NCBI RefSeq assembly: GCF_015291745.1
Contig: NZ_CP030059.1
Span: 5,235,501-5,299,500 of the forward strand
Length of the DNA: 64,000 nt
Direction of reading: 5' to 3'
Source: Bradyrhizobium sp. CCBAU 53351
GTDB taxonomy: Bacteria; Pseudomonadota; Alphaproteobacteria; Rhizobiales; Xanthobacteraceae
The notes under the pieces were generated by a model. That model was not told the DNA's origin and made no database searches. It worked only from the letters and a program-made list of their open reading frames with translations. A program made the position numbers and the translations under genes. Below are positions 8,922 through 18,863 of the stretch, in pieces (position 1 is the stretch's first letter; every line of letters starts with the position of its first letter).

Positions 8922-9572
8922 CTAATTGATTTCCCGGGCTGCATCAAACGGCGGCTGGCGCCAGTTCTCGTAGTCCCCATCCGCCTGGATTTCCTTCAGA
9001 TAGGCCACCCACGATCCGATCCGCTCCTTCTGGAGTTCGATCCGCGGCCGCGACTTCGGGTCGAAACGGACGGCGTTCTTGAAATCGGAATCCGCCAAAG
9101 CGTCTTCGCCTACGCTCAGATAGACGGTGCCGCGGTTCGCGTAGTTCTCGCCCAGGGCCGTTCCTTTGGTGAGTTGTATCGCGCGATCGTAATCCTCCAG
9201 CGCGGCCTTCACCTCACGTTTGGCGGCGTGGAGATTGGCGCGCAGTCCGTAAGCGTAACCAGCCTTGGGATCGATGTTCAATGCATAGTCGTAATCTGCC
9301 AGCGCGCGATTCTGCTCGCCCGTCCGTACATAGGCAAATCCACGGAACGCCGCGATCGCTGCAAGCGCGGTGGCCGGCGCGGGGCGACCGTCAACGGTGC
9401 GCCGGGTGGAAAGAAACGCGCCGCATGACTGGATAATTGCGGCGGGATCTGCCTTGATATCGCGGCACACTTTGAGGTCTTGATTGGTCTGGGCGGTGGC
9501 TGCGTCGGGCGCAAGACATCTCAAGAGAGCCAAACCGAAAGCCAACTGCGAGAGTCGTCTGGATATCTTCAT
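8922..9572 (-). CDS. secreted TPR-repeat protein
   Basis: 216 residues with a signal peptide (cleavage near AATAQ, about residue 28) and three or so TPR units (for example ALADYDYALNIDPKAGYAYGLRANL and ALEDYDRAIQL in the middle). The ATG overlaps the stop of the upstream 856-residue gene as ATGA, so the two are one operon and translationally coupled. TPR proteins of this kind are usually binding platforms, and here the partner is most likely the co-transcribed secreted protein. Confidence 0.8.
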   Translation of the reverse strand: MKISRRLSQLAFGLALLRCLAPDAATAQTNQDLKVCRDIKADPAAIIQSCGAFLSTRRTVDGRPAPATALAAIAAFRGFAYVRTGEQNRALADYDYALNIDPKAGYAYGLRANLHAAKREVKAALEDYDRAIQLTKGTALGENYANRGTVYLSVGEDALADSDFKNAVRFDPKSRPRIELQKERIGSWVAYLKEIQADGDYENWRQPPFDAAREIN

Positions 9573-12139
9573 TTGAGGTCCAACTTCAGATTAGCCGCGT
9601 TCAGCGCGCGCGCAAACGCGGCCACTTCACCGTAAGCCAGCACGGTCCGGACGATCCTCTCGCGTGCGTAGTAGCTGAAATTGTCCTGCAGGTGCTTGAG
9701 ATTGGCCACGTGGGAAGGCGAGATGTCGCCCCGGGCAATGCGATGACCGTCAGGAAGATGCCCGCCTGTTGCCGACGGCGTCGTCAAGGGGACCAGCGTC
9801 GTTGCGAGGTTGATACGCGAGCGCTTCAGCTCTCCATCATCAGTCTCGGCGAGAGCTATTTCACTGATGTTGAAGTAAACCGCAACGTTGCTCGATATGA
9901 CGGGCTTCGTCACGTACCCCGGCAAGAACTTGTAGTCGGTGAGTTCCGCATTCGTGAACGTGATCGCGCCGAGAAAGCGATCGGCGGTCTTGAGGTTGCG
10001 AACGACCGTGCCATTCTTGGGCAGAGCACCATAGACGAGCGAGACCGCCTCGCCGAGCGAAACACCAAGCTTGTCGTCGGCGAGGAGAGCCTTGTAGATC
10101 TGCGCAAGCTCGTCTGCGGTGACCGGGTTCACGTAGACAAGGTCGTCATTCAGGATGAAGGCGTTGGCCTTCGCGAGATACGTTACCTTGTTGGCGAACT
10201 TCAGGTCTGCGATCCCTTCGAGCGTCACTCCGCCGGGGATCGACTGATACTTCGAGACGATCGTCTTTGCAGAAGTCTGCGTCACCGGGTCGTATCGGGA
10301 GCTGACGCTGCTTAACCCGCTCACATCGGACTCCCGATACCGGGGCTTGGTCTGCGGTCCAGCTGACGGCGGCCCGGCCTGTCTGGCCGGAGCATTCTGG
10401 GGACGAGCGAGTTGCTGCTGCTTCGCGCGGACCGCGAGGATCGCGCGGCGGCGATATTCGCTGGGCAGCCCGACAATGAATTTCGCGAACGCCTCGTCCC
10501 GGTCTTCCTCCGGCAATTGCGCGAGATACTCGACGCCCCGCAGGATCTCCTGATCCTTGTCCGCGGGGCCGGGGCTTGCCGGATCAATCGCAGCGGCCGC
10601 TTTGGCCTTGGCGGCGCCACAAGCATAGAGCCGGCCGCAATTCGGATCGACGCTGGCGCCATCCCATTCACCAGACGATTGCTGGTGCGCTTCGAGCGAG
10701 TCGCCGGGAAATGCGAGACCCGTCTCGTCGCAGCAGAGCATCACGGCCGGAATGCGCGTTTGAGTGGGATCCGCCGGGTTCTCCCAGCGCGCATGCGATG
10801 GATTGAAAACGAAGCCATCCGGACTGTGGTACCCTTTGGACGAATAGGTTTGCAGATTATCGCCAGTCCCCCTCAGAACGGGGCCTCGGCCCGATTGGCT
10901 CCGGTCGACATTCCGCGCCGCCAGCGTGTCCTTGGAATCGGGGGCAGCGCCCGCGGCCTGGCCTTCCGGCGCGCTTTGAGCTCGATTGGCTTCGGCCGCG
11001 CTCGGATTTTGCCCGGAGACCGGTCGACCATCCGTCGTGCGTTGCTCCGCAGTTATCTGCTGAGCTGCCGCTGAGGATGTGCCCTGCGGAGAGGTCGCGG
11101 CCGGAGCATTCGCGGGAGCTTCTGCGGCGGACCGGCCCTGCGGCGACGCATCACCGCTGACACCGCTTGGCGAATCCTGGCGATCCGCACTGACCGGCGC
11201 ACCATTCCCCGAAAGCCGCACCATTGGCGGCTTTACGGACTCTCGGTAGCCCTGCAGCACGCTGGACTCCGCAATGCGCCGTATGCGCTGGTTCGCCTGC
11301 TCGAGGTCGGCGGGGGACCTGATCTGGCCGATGCGGCCGATCTCACTCTCGATCCGACCGGCAAGCTCTCGCGCGTCGCGCGGCTGCCCGACCGCCGCCT
11401 GCAGTCCGTCGTCGGACGCGCCCACCATCAACTGCTCTTCGAGGGACCTGGCGCGGGCGAGGCGCGCCGTCATCAATTGGTTCGACAGGAACTGGATGGC
11501 CTCGTCGTAGGACAGTGGCGCATTCTGCTTGACGATCTTGCGATAGATCGCGGCGTTCTCCCGATAGGCCGCGATGCCGTTCAGATAGTCTGTCCGAACG
11601 ACGGCCAATGCGAGCTTGTTCGGGTTGGCCGCGGCTTCGGCCGCCCACGCCTTGAACTTCTGTTTCGCAGCCGCCAGCGCCGATTCGCCGGCGCGCGAGC
11701 CGGGGGACGCACTCTCTGGAAGCGAACGCTGCCAGCTCTCGACAAGTCGCCCCGAGGCCTGATCGGCGAAAATAGCCGCCCGGTTGGCCGGACTGAAGAA
11801 CGCCCGGTTGGAGTCGGAATTTCGAATTTGCTCGTTCAACACGCCCGCCGTCAGGAGTGCCTGCCGGCGCGTCTCGTCCTCAACCGGCTCATGTCCTCCC
11901 TGGCGCGCAACCTCGGTCCCGTTGACCACATAGACTGCGCCGTTGACGAGGACCTGCAATTCCTCCGCCGCCACCGACTGGATCCAGAGTGACGGGACAA
12001 AAGCAAAGCCGAGCGCCGCCAGGATCACGCGTTTGGCGGGCGAAACAACTTTGGTTGAAATCAATGAAGTCGACGCGTGATCCTGACCAGCGCAGCCAGA
12101 TCGCCCCATGCCCATGTAGCATTCCCCCAAGCCCCGCAT
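9569..12139 (-). CDS. large secreted protein of unknown function
   Basis: 856 residues by the longest frame. A hydrophobic segment (VILAALGFAFVPSLWIQSVAAEE) lies 35-60 residues in, so a start at one of the Met codons near residues 9-11 would give a more usual signal peptide. The mature protein has an N-terminal Ala/Arg-rich helical part (about 60-300), a low-complexity Ala/Pro/Ser/Gln linker (about 300-420), a middle part with paired Cys residues (VMLCCDE; GRLYACGAA), a second Pro-rich linker, and a C-terminal globular domain (about 640-856). I recognise no family. It is the first gene of the operon with the TPR protein at 8922. Confidence 0.75.
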   Translation of the reverse strand: MRGLGECYMGMGRSGCAGQDHASTSLISTKVVSPAKRVILAALGFAFVPSLWIQSVAAEELQVLVNGAVYVVNGTEVARQGGHEPVEDETRRQALLTAGVLNEQIRNSDSNRAFFSPANRAAIFADQASGRLVESWQRSLPESASPGSRAGESALAAAKQKFKAWAAEAAANPNKLALAVVRTDYLNGIAAYRENAAIYRKIVKQNAPLSYDEAIQFLSNQLMTARLARARSLEEQLMVGASDDGLQAAVGQPRDARELAGRIESEIGRIGQIRSPADLEQANQRIRRIAESSVLQGYRESVKPPMVRLSGNGAPVSADRQDSPSGVSGDASPQGRSAAEAPANAPAATSPQGTSSAAAQQITAEQRTTDGRPVSGQNPSAAEANRAQSAPEGQAAGAAPDSKDTLAARNVDRSQSGRGPVLRGTGDNLQTYSSKGYHSPDGFVFNPSHARWENPADPTQTRIPAVMLCCDETGLAFPGDSLEAHQQSSGEWDGASVDPNCGRLYACGAAKAKAAAAIDPASPGPADKDQEILRGVEYLAQLPEEDRDEAFAKFIVGLPSEYRRRAILAVRAKQQQLARPQNAPARQAGPPSAGPQTKPRYRESDVSGLSSVSSRYDPVTQTSAKTIVSKYQSIPGGVTLEGIADLKFANKVTYLAKANAFILNDDLVYVNPVTADELAQIYKALLADDKLGVSLGEAVSLVYGALPKNGTVVRNLKTADRFLGAITFTNAELTDYKFLPGYVTKPVISSNVAVYFNISEIALAETDDGELKRSRINLATTLVPLTTPSATGGHLPDGHRIARGDISPSHVANLKHLQDNFSYYARERIVRTVLAYGEVAAFARALNAANLKLDLK

Positions 12140-12228
12140 GGATTTTGCCCAGTGGTCCGGGGGTTGTCGAGGGGCTAGGGAAAATTCGGCAGTGCAGCAA
12201 TGAACACGCCTGACGTGCAGCTGCGATG

Positions 12229-13092
12229 CTAATCCACGAACACCACGGTCTTGCGGCCGTTGAGGATGACGCGGTCGTCGAGATGGTAGCGGATCGCGCG
12301 GGCGAGCACGCGGCGCTCGATGTCGCGCCCCTTGCGGACGAGATCTTCCGGCGTGTCGCGATGACTGATGCGCTCGACGTCCTGGTCGATGATCGGGCCC
12401 TCGTCGAGATCGCGCGTGACGTAATGGGCCGTGGCGCCGATCAGCTTGACGCCACGCTCATGGGCCTGGTGATACGGCTTTGCGCCCTTGAAGCCCGGCA
12501 GGAACGAGTGGTGGATGTTGATGCAGCGCCCCGAAAGCTTCGCCGACAGATCATCCGACAGGATCTGCATATAGCGGGCGAGCACGACGAGGTCGGTCTT
12601 CGTGTTCGAGACGAGCTCCATGATCTGCGCTTCCTGCTCGCGCTTGGTCTCCTTGGTCACCGGCAGATGGTGGAACGGGATCCCGCCGAAATCGAGCCCA
12701 CCATAGACCTCGCGCGGGTGGTTGGAGACGATCGCAGCGAGCGTCATCGGCAATTCGCCGGTGCGCCAGCGATAGAGGATGTCGACTAGGCAGTGGTCGG
12801 ACTTCGACACCAGCAGCATCACCTTGCGATGCGCGGCGCGGTCGCGCATCTGCCATTCCATGCCGAAACGCTCGGCGATCGCCGCAAAGCCGGTCTGCAG
12901 CGCCGACAGTTCCACGGCAAGGTCGGCCGCGGTGAACACGACGCGCATGAAGAATTTCTTGGTCTCGATGTCGTCGAACTGCTGGGCGTCGAGAATGTTC
13001 TGTCCGTTGTGGGCGAGGAACGTCGACACCGCCGAGACGATGCCAGGCCGGTCCGGACAGGACAAGGTCAGAACATATTGATGATCGGGCAT
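12229..13092 (-). CDS. purU: formyltetrahydrofolate deformylase
   Basis: 287 residues from [17 protein letters not shown], the normal length; an in-frame ATG at 13155 would add 21 atypical residues. An N-terminal ACT domain (about 1-85) precedes a formyltransferase-type hydrolase domain with the catalytic Asn-His-Asp set ([14 protein letters not shown] and the C-terminal [12 protein letters not shown]). It hydrolyses 10-formyl-THF to THF and formate, balancing one-carbon units and supplying formate. It is divergent from the HemD-like gene, with 150 bp between them. Confidence 0.95.
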   Translation of the reverse strand: MPDHQYVLTLSCPDRPGIVSAVSTFLAHNGQNILDAQQFDDIETKKFFMRVVFTAADLAVELSALQTGFAAIAERFGMEWQMRDRAAHRKVMLLVSKSDHCLVDILYRWRTGELPMTLAAIVSNHPREVYGGLDFGGIPFHHLPVTKETKREQEAQIMELVSNTKTDLVVLARYMQILSDDLSAKLSGRCINIHHSFLPGFKGAKPYHQAHERGVKLIGATAHYVTRDLDEGPIIDQDVERISHRDTPEDLVRKGRDIERRVLARAIRYHLDDRVILNGRKTVVFVD

Positions 13093-13242
13093 GTTGATGA
13101 ACGGCTTGGCTCTTGATGAAGGATTGTGCAGCGGTAGATCCGCGAGTTGCGCCATGCTCTAGCACCGACGCTGCCCTTGCGCCAATCCCAACCACGGAGT
13201 CAGGATGAACGGACGATTGCGAATGACCACCGGAGAATCCCC

Positions 13243-14082
13243 ATGGCCGACCGTTTGAACGGCACCCGCATCCTGATCCTGGAAACGCGCGAAGAGGCGC
13301 AGTTTTCCAAGCTGCTCGCCGAGCAAGGCGCCGAGGTCGTGCAATGCCCGATGTTCACCATCCACGATGCGCCGGACCCGGCCCCGGTCGAGGCCTGGAT
13401 CCGCCGCGCCATCGAGAAGCCGCTTGACGACCTCGTGCTGATGACCGGCGAAGGCCTGCGGCGGATCATGAAGCTGGCCCGCGCCCGCGGGCTCGATTCC
13501 GCGCTCGTTGCGGCGCTCGCCAAGACCCGGAAATTCACGCGGGGCCCAAAGCCCGGCAAGGCGCTGCGCGAGGTCGGTCTGGAGGCGCAGCAGACCACGG
13601 AGAAACCGACCACCGACGGCGTGATCGAGATGCTGGGCAAGCTCGACCTCAATGGACGGCGTCTCGGCCTGCAGCTCTATCCGGACAAGGATCACAGCGC
13701 GCTGACCGGCGCGATCGCCGCGCAAGGCGCCGCGATCGATACGGTGCTGCCGTATGTCTACGATTCCAGCGCAGCCGATACCAACATCGTCACGGCGATC
13801 GACGACATGGCCGCGGGGCGGATAGATGCGCTCGCGCTCACCAATCTCGGCCAGGTCCGCCGCCTGATCGAGGCGGCAAAGGCGCATGGCAGCGAGGCCA
13901 AGCTGCGCGCCGGTCTCGAACGGACGCTGATCGCGTCGGTCGGCCCGGCGGTGTCGGGCGAGCTCGCCGCTCACGGCCTGCGCACCGACGTTTCGCCGGC
14001 GGAAGACGCCTATTTCATGCGTCCGCTGATCTCGGCGATGGCCACGGCGCTGGCAGAGCGCAAGCCGGCCGCGACGCGCTGA
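13243..14082 (+). CDS. uroporphyrinogen-III synthase family protein (HemD-like)
   Basis: 279 residues from ATG 13243, preceded by GGAG at the right distance; the longer reading from 13147 lacks one. The two-lobed HemD fold is suggested by ILILETREEAQFSKLLAEQG at the start and by DALALTNLGQVRRLIEAA and TLIASVGPAVSGELAAHGL in the second half. HemD cyclises hydroxymethylbilane. Rhizobia often carry a second hemD-like gene outside the haem loci, so this may be a paralogue with a sirohaem role or no catalysis. Confidence 0.8.
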   Translation: MADRLNGTRILILETREEAQFSKLLAEQGAEVVQCPMFTIHDAPDPAPVEAWIRRAIEKPLDDLVLMTGEGLRRIMKLARARGLDSALVAALAKTRKFTRGPKPGKALREVGLEAQQTTEKPTTDGVIEMLGKLDLNGRRLGLQLYPDKDHSALTGAIAAQGAAIDTVLPYVYDSSAADTNIVTAIDDMAAGRIDALALTNLGQVRRLIEAAKAHGSEAKLRAGLERTLIASVGPAVSGELAAHGLRTDVSPAEDAYFMRPLISAMATALAERKPAATR

Positions 14083-14094
14083 TCCATCGTGCCG

Positions 14095-17000
14095 CTACAT
14101 CGAGGTATTGCCCACCAGCACGAACGGCGCCCAGATGCCGGGCTGCGCATTCGCGCCACCCCTCGCAATCAAGACGGAGATCGAGCGGCGCAGCGCCTCG
14201 GCGCGGCCGATGTCGGGATGGGCGTTGATGGCATCCATCGTGCCAGTGGTGATGACAACCGCGGCATCCGAGTTGACCGCCCAGTGCGAGACCAGCAGCG
14301 CGCGCGTGCCCGCATAGAAGAAGGCCCGCGCGAGACCGGAGAAGGCCTCGGAATTGGCAGCCTGGCCGCCGGCGGTGTTGCACGCCGACAGGATCACCCA
14401 GTCGGCATCGAGCCTAAGGCCCGAAATCTCCGACGAGGAGAGATAGCCGTCATCGGCTTGCGTCGCGGTCGCCGGCGGGCTCAAGATCAACCCGGGCTCG
14501 ATCGAGCCGCGCACCTGCCCCGCCAGCGCGCCATGCGTCGCGAAATGCAGGATGCGATATTTCGCGAGATCGCCGCTCTGGCTGAGCGTCTTCATCCTCG
14601 TCTCGGACGCATCATTGGCGAGCACGACATCGCCTTTGACCGGCGCGAAGCTGTCGGCCACGGCGCATAATTCGACCGCGGTTTCCGGCAGCGGCATCTG
14701 GCGCCGGAGCTGCGCAATGTCCGCCGTGGCGCCCGACAGCGCGTCGACGGCGCGCAGGCTCCGTTGTGCGACCTTGGTAGCCTGCGTCGGGATGACGGCG
14801 CAGCTCTGGATCTGGCGCGCCAGCTTGGCGCGCGAGATCGAAAGCTCGCTGCGGCCATCGCCGTCCAGCGTGGGATTGCCGACGCCGAGGAACGGTTTCG
14901 ACGCCGTGCTCCCGCGCGCGACCTGGCGCAGGGCCTTGAGACTGGAGGCGGACGGCAACACCGTGGTCGCAAATCGCTTGACCAGCCAGGGGGCCTTCGC
15001 GAGGTCTCCACCCGTCACGGGCTTGTCGGTCAACAGGACCTGGAAAGGCAGCGTCGCCAGTGGGCCCGACGGCACCAGGATCAGTTCCTTGCCGTCGATG
15101 TCGCGCGCAACCGGACCAAGCAGGGCCTGGTAAAGCGCAAAGGCGCGCTCCTGATCGAACGGCAGCGGCTCGTCTGCGCCCAGTGGAGCATTGCGGCCGA
15201 GCTTCTGCGGGCACATGGATGCCTTGTCCAGCCATGCCTCCGCGTCGAGACCACAGCGCAGCGCGCCGACGGTCTCCTTGAGCTGGCTCTCGCCGAGATC
15301 GGCGGCATGCCAGCGCACATCCGAGCGCGTCACGGTCCAGACGAACGTCGCGCGCGAGGTCGTCGCAAACAGCAGCACCGCCTCATTGGGACGAAGCTGC
15401 CTCTGGACGTCCTCGATCGCGATCGGCGTCCTGGTCACCAGCGCCGCATAATCCGGAAACTGCGCGGCGATTGTACGATCCAACTCCCGAATCTGATCCG
15501 CGAGGGCCGAGGCCCGGGCACGAAGCGCCTGTTCTGCGGCCGCATCGCGCGCGACATTGGCTTGCGAGATCGCCGCCACCAGCAGCTTGTCGGTCGCCGC
15601 CGCCTGCGTGCCGAGGTCCTGCCGCTCCCGGACGCGGGCCGCCAGATCATTGCGCCCATCGGCAATGCGGGCCGACATCGCGGTTATCGCCCGCGCGGCC
15701 TGCTCGTCACCGATCCACTGCGCCGCCTCGAACGCCTGCGATCGCAAGGCGCTCCTCTGCTCGTCATTGGCGGCGCGCGCGAGATTGTAGGCGGCGGCGA
15801 TCAATCCCGGATATGGATTGGTGTCTTCACGGGCTTTGAGGTCGCTGCGACCCTCTTCGCCGAACTCCGCGATCCGGCGACCGCTCTGGATCGCCACCGC
15901 CCGCGCAAATGCGGCGCGCGCCTGCGGCCAGTCCTGCAAATCGAGAAAATGGGCGCCGAGATTGGCTAGGCTAGAGGCGATGTCCGGATGCGTCTCGCCG
16001 AGCGCGTGCAGTCGGATATCCAGCGCGCGTTTCAGGAGCGGCTCGGCCTCCTGCGCCCGGCCGGTGCTGTCCAGGATGACGGCGAGATTGTTCAGGCTGT
16101 TCGCGACCAGCGGGTGAGAGGCGCCGAGGGCGGCTTCGCGTAGCGCGAGCGAGCGGCGCGCGAACGGCTCAGCCTCGGCGTACCGATCACCGTCGCCCAG
16201 CAAGGTCACCAGATTGTCGAGAGCGATGGCAACGTCGAGATGCCCGGGACCGAGCGCTTTCTCGCGTATGGCGAGCGATTTGCGCAAGATCTGCTCGGCC
16301 TCCTGCTTGCGATTGAGATGGGCCCAGGCCTCGGCAAGATTGTTCAGAGCCGTCGCCACGTTCGGATGCGCCGCTCCGAAAGCTTTTTCCTGGATGGCGA
16401 GCGCCCGCGTCAGCAGCCCCTCGGCCTCGGCGTCCCGGCCTTCTCGCGAAAACACCAAAGCGAGATTGTTGAGGCTCGCCGCGACGTCGGAATGATCGGG
16501 CCCGAGCGTCTTCTCCCTGATGGCCAGAGCCCGCCGGGCCAATTGCTCGGCGTCCTGAAGCCGGCCCTGCGCACGCCGGAGTTCGCCGAGATTGCTCAGC
16601 GTCGCGGTCAGATAGATGCTGTCCGCGCCGTGCTGCTTCTCCTGAAGCGCGAGCGCTTCGGCGAAACTCGCTTCGGCCTGCTGCAACCGGCCTTGCGCGC
16701 GATTGACCTCCGCGATGTTGTTCAGCGTCACCGGGATCATGATGTCAGCCTGCCCCGAAGTCTTCCTGAAGACCACGAGCGCGCGACTGAACATGTCGAG
16801 CGCCTCGGTCTCCTTCATCTGACGGTGGCGGAGATTGCCGAGTTGCATGCGCGCAAGGGCCGTCGTGAGATGGTCGGAGCCCAGCACGCTCTCGTTGATG
16901 GCGATGGCGCGTGACATGTCCCGCTCGGCCTCGCTCAGCCGGTTCAGGCCGAGCTCGATCTGGCCGAGCGTGCCGAGCACGGCGGCGACGTCTGGATGAT

Positions 17001-17334
17001 TGGGCCCGAGGCTCTTCTCGCGAATCGCAAGAGCCCGCCGCAGCACGGCTTCAGCCTCCGTCGTCTCGCCTTGCGCCTGGAGCGACTGACCCAGCACCAC
17101 CAGCGTGGTTGCCGTCAGCGGCGACTGCCGGCCCGCGCTCTTCTCGGCCTCGCCAACGAGCTTTCGCGCAAGCCCCACCGCCTCGCCGTAGCGGCCCTCC
17201 TTCGCCAGCGACGTAATGCGCTGCATCAACGCCAGCATGTCCTGCGGACCCGCCCGGCAGGGCGATACGACCATGCCCACGAGAAGCAAGAAACCCAACA
17301 GCCGCGCAGTCAAACCATGCCAAGACACCAACAT
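14095..17334 (-). CDS. secreted TPR-CHAT protein (caspase-like)
   Basis: 1079 residues from ATG 17334; the frame stays open to 17643 but that would run into the divergent MFS gene. A signal peptide (MLVSWHGLTARLLGFLLLVG...) is followed by about ten kinesin-light-chain-like TPRs of 42 residues (recurring A-L-A-I-x-E-K-x-L-G-x-x-H-P/L-D-V-A) over residues about 40-560, a coiled region, and a C-terminal CHAT peptidase domain (about 720-1079). The catalytic His lies in HFATHGALAG (His934) and Cys in ILSACNTAGG (Cys985). CHAT proteases act in separase-like and gasdermin- or Csx29-type systems in other bacteria; here the signal peptide argues for an envelope role. No partner gene is adjacent. Confidence 0.88.
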   Translation of the reverse strand: MLVSWHGLTARLLGFLLLVGMVVSPCRAGPQDMLALMQRITSLAKEGRYGEAVGLARKLVGEAEKSAGRQSPLTATTLVVLGQSLQAQGETTEAEAVLRRALAIREKSLGPNHPDVAAVLGTLGQIELGLNRLSEAERDMSRAIAINESVLGSDHLTTALARMQLGNLRHRQMKETEALDMFSRALVVFRKTSGQADIMIPVTLNNIAEVNRAQGRLQQAEASFAEALALQEKQHGADSIYLTATLSNLGELRRAQGRLQDAEQLARRALAIREKTLGPDHSDVAASLNNLALVFSREGRDAEAEGLLTRALAIQEKAFGAAHPNVATALNNLAEAWAHLNRKQEAEQILRKSLAIREKALGPGHLDVAIALDNLVTLLGDGDRYAEAEPFARRSLALREAALGASHPLVANSLNNLAVILDSTGRAQEAEPLLKRALDIRLHALGETHPDIASSLANLGAHFLDLQDWPQARAAFARAVAIQSGRRIAEFGEEGRSDLKAREDTNPYPGLIAAAYNLARAANDEQRSALRSQAFEAAQWIGDEQAARAITAMSARIADGRNDLAARVRERQDLGTQAAATDKLLVAAISQANVARDAAAEQALRARASALADQIRELDRTIAAQFPDYAALVTRTPIAIEDVQRQLRPNEAVLLFATTSRATFVWTVTRSDVRWHAADLGESQLKETVGALRCGLDAEAWLDKASMCPQKLGRNAPLGADEPLPFDQERAFALYQALLGPVARDIDGKELILVPSGPLATLPFQVLLTDKPVTGGDLAKAPWLVKRFATTVLPSASSLKALRQVARGSTASKPFLGVGNPTLDGDGRSELSISRAKLARQIQSCAVIPTQATKVAQRSLRAVDALSGATADIAQLRRQMPLPETAVELCAVADSFAPVKGDVVLANDASETRMKTLSQSGDLAKYRILHFATHGALAGQVRGSIEPGLILSPPATATQADDGYLSSSEISGLRLDADWVILSACNTAGGQAANSEAFSGLARAFFYAGTRALLVSHWAVNSDAAVVITTGTMDAINAHPDIGRAEALRRSISVLIARGGANAQPGIWAPFVLVGNTSM

Positions 17335-17518
17335 GCCGCAATTGCTCCGTCCGCCCGCCCACCGTCTCCTAAGGTCACAGCAAAATGAAAACTGTGTGAC
17401 CTCGCCGGCAGATCCAGGACCGCAACAACGGGCCTGCAGCCGGGCCGACAGTGTCGCCGGCGCACGGCGAATCGCCCGTTGTCGTCGAGCATGACGCCAT
17501 GCGGCAGCTTCAATTGAC

Positions 17519-18856
17519 ATGAACGCCGCCAGCGCTACGCTTGCAAAGAACAATAACAAGGCAGGGAATCGCCGTGATACGAGCCATCGCGCCTTGAGCA
17601 CAGCCGCACGACCTTCCGCGCTGGCGCCATTCCGCATCCGCAACTATCGCTTTCAGTGGCCATCCGATCTGCTCACCTCCTGGGCGTTCGAGGTGGAGAC
17701 GCTGGTGCTCGGCTGGTACATTTTGGTCGAGACCGGCTCGGTGCTGCTGCTCACCGTGCTTGCTTCGCTCCAGTTCGTCGGGACGTTGGTCGCGCCGGTG
17801 TTCGGCATGATCGGCGATCGCATGGGCCATCGCGATCTCCTGGTCGTGATGCGTCTTGCTTATACGGTGCTGTCGTCGACCATCATGGTTCTGGCGCTGA
17901 CCGGTCATCTGTCGCCGCTGAGTGTCATGATCATCGTCGCGATCATGGGCCTGATTCGTCCCTCCGATCTCGGCGTCCGGGGCGCCCTGCTCGCCGAGAT
18001 CATGCCGGCCGAGCAGTTGGTGGGCGCCATCAGCGTGGCGCGCACCACGCAGGACAGCGCGCGCATCGCCGGCGCGTTGACCGGCGCCGGCTTGTTCGCC
18101 GTCCTCGGCATCGGCCTCGTCTATGTGGCAATCGCCTGCCTCTACTTCGTGGCCGCGCTTCTCATGCTCTGCCTGACCCGCCCCAAGAGGACCGTCATCA
18201 CGAGCGATCTTCCGGCAAACAGTCATGCAGTGTCGCGACTATTGGGCGACCTCAAGGAAGGCATCGTCTACGCCTGGAATGGCCCGGGAATGCGTGCGGC
18301 GCTCTGCGTCGCCTTCCTGGCCAATCTCACTGCATTTCCCTTCACTGGCGGACTGTTGCCCTACATCGCCCGCGAGATCTTTCACACCGACCAGACCGGC
18401 CTTGGTTACCTCTCGGCGAGCTTCGCCGTTGGCTCGCTGATCGGCTCCATCACGCTCAGCCTCGTCAGCGGAGTGCGCATTGCCCGGCTTCTGATCGGCG
18501 CGACACTGGCCTGGTACGCCATGCTGCTGGTGTTCGTGGAAATCAGGACCATGCCGGTGGCGATGGCCTGCCTCGTACTCGCCGGTATCGCGCAGAGCAT
18601 GTCGATGATCTCGGCAGCCGTGATTCTGATGCGGACGGCCAGTGCGCATCTGCGCGGCCGTGTGATGGGCGTGCGGATGATGGTGATCTACGGCCTGCCG
18701 ATCGGATTGCTCGCGGCCGGCAGCCTGATCGACATCATCGGCTATTCCGCGACCGGTTCACTCTATGGCGCCGCGGGCTTCGTCGCGATGCTGGCGATCG
18801 CGATCCGCTGGCGCGCCGATCTGTGGCCGGTGCACGCGCCCGCCAATGCGCGATGA
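17519..18856 (+). CDS. MFS transporter, EntS-like family
   Basis: 445 residues with 10-12 transmembrane helices and the MFS loop motif FGMIGDRMGHRDLL between helices 2 and 3. The sequence style (FRIRNYRFQWPSDLLTSWAFEVETLVLGWYIL at the start) is that of the MFS_3/EntS exporter family, which moves siderophores, drugs or metabolites outwards. The substrate is not known. It is divergent from the CHAT gene, with 184 bp between starts, and converges on the Crp/Fnr gene with 7 bp to spare. Confidence 0.88.
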   Translation: MNAASATLAKNNNKAGNRRDTSHRALSTAARPSALAPFRIRNYRFQWPSDLLTSWAFEVETLVLGWYILVETGSVLLLTVLASLQFVGTLVAPVFGMIGDRMGHRDLLVVMRLAYTVLSSTIMVLALTGHLSPLSVMIIVAIMGLIRPSDLGVRGALLAEIMPAEQLVGAISVARTTQDSARIAGALTGAGLFAVLGIGLVYVAIACLYFVAALLMLCLTRPKRTVITSDLPANSHAVSRLLGDLKEGIVYAWNGPGMRAALCVAFLANLTAFPFTGGLLPYIAREIFHTDQTGLGYLSASFAVGSLIGSITLSLVSGVRIARLLIGATLAWYAMLLVFVEIRTMPVAMACLVLAGIAQSMSMISAAVILMRTASAHLRGRVMGVRMMVIYGLPIGLLAAGSLIDIIGYSATGSLYGAAGFVAMLAIAIRWRADLWPVHAPANAR

Positions 18857-18863
18857 AGCCGCC

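Noticed and set aside
14764..15969. 401-codon plus-strand frame opposite the CHAT gene
   Set aside because: Antisense to the CHAT and TPR coding sequence; no recognisable protein features.
223..17334. The two caspase-fold genes as a phage-defence system
   Set aside because: Both have signal peptides, they are 12 kb apart with unrelated genes between, and no sensor or effector gene accompanies them.
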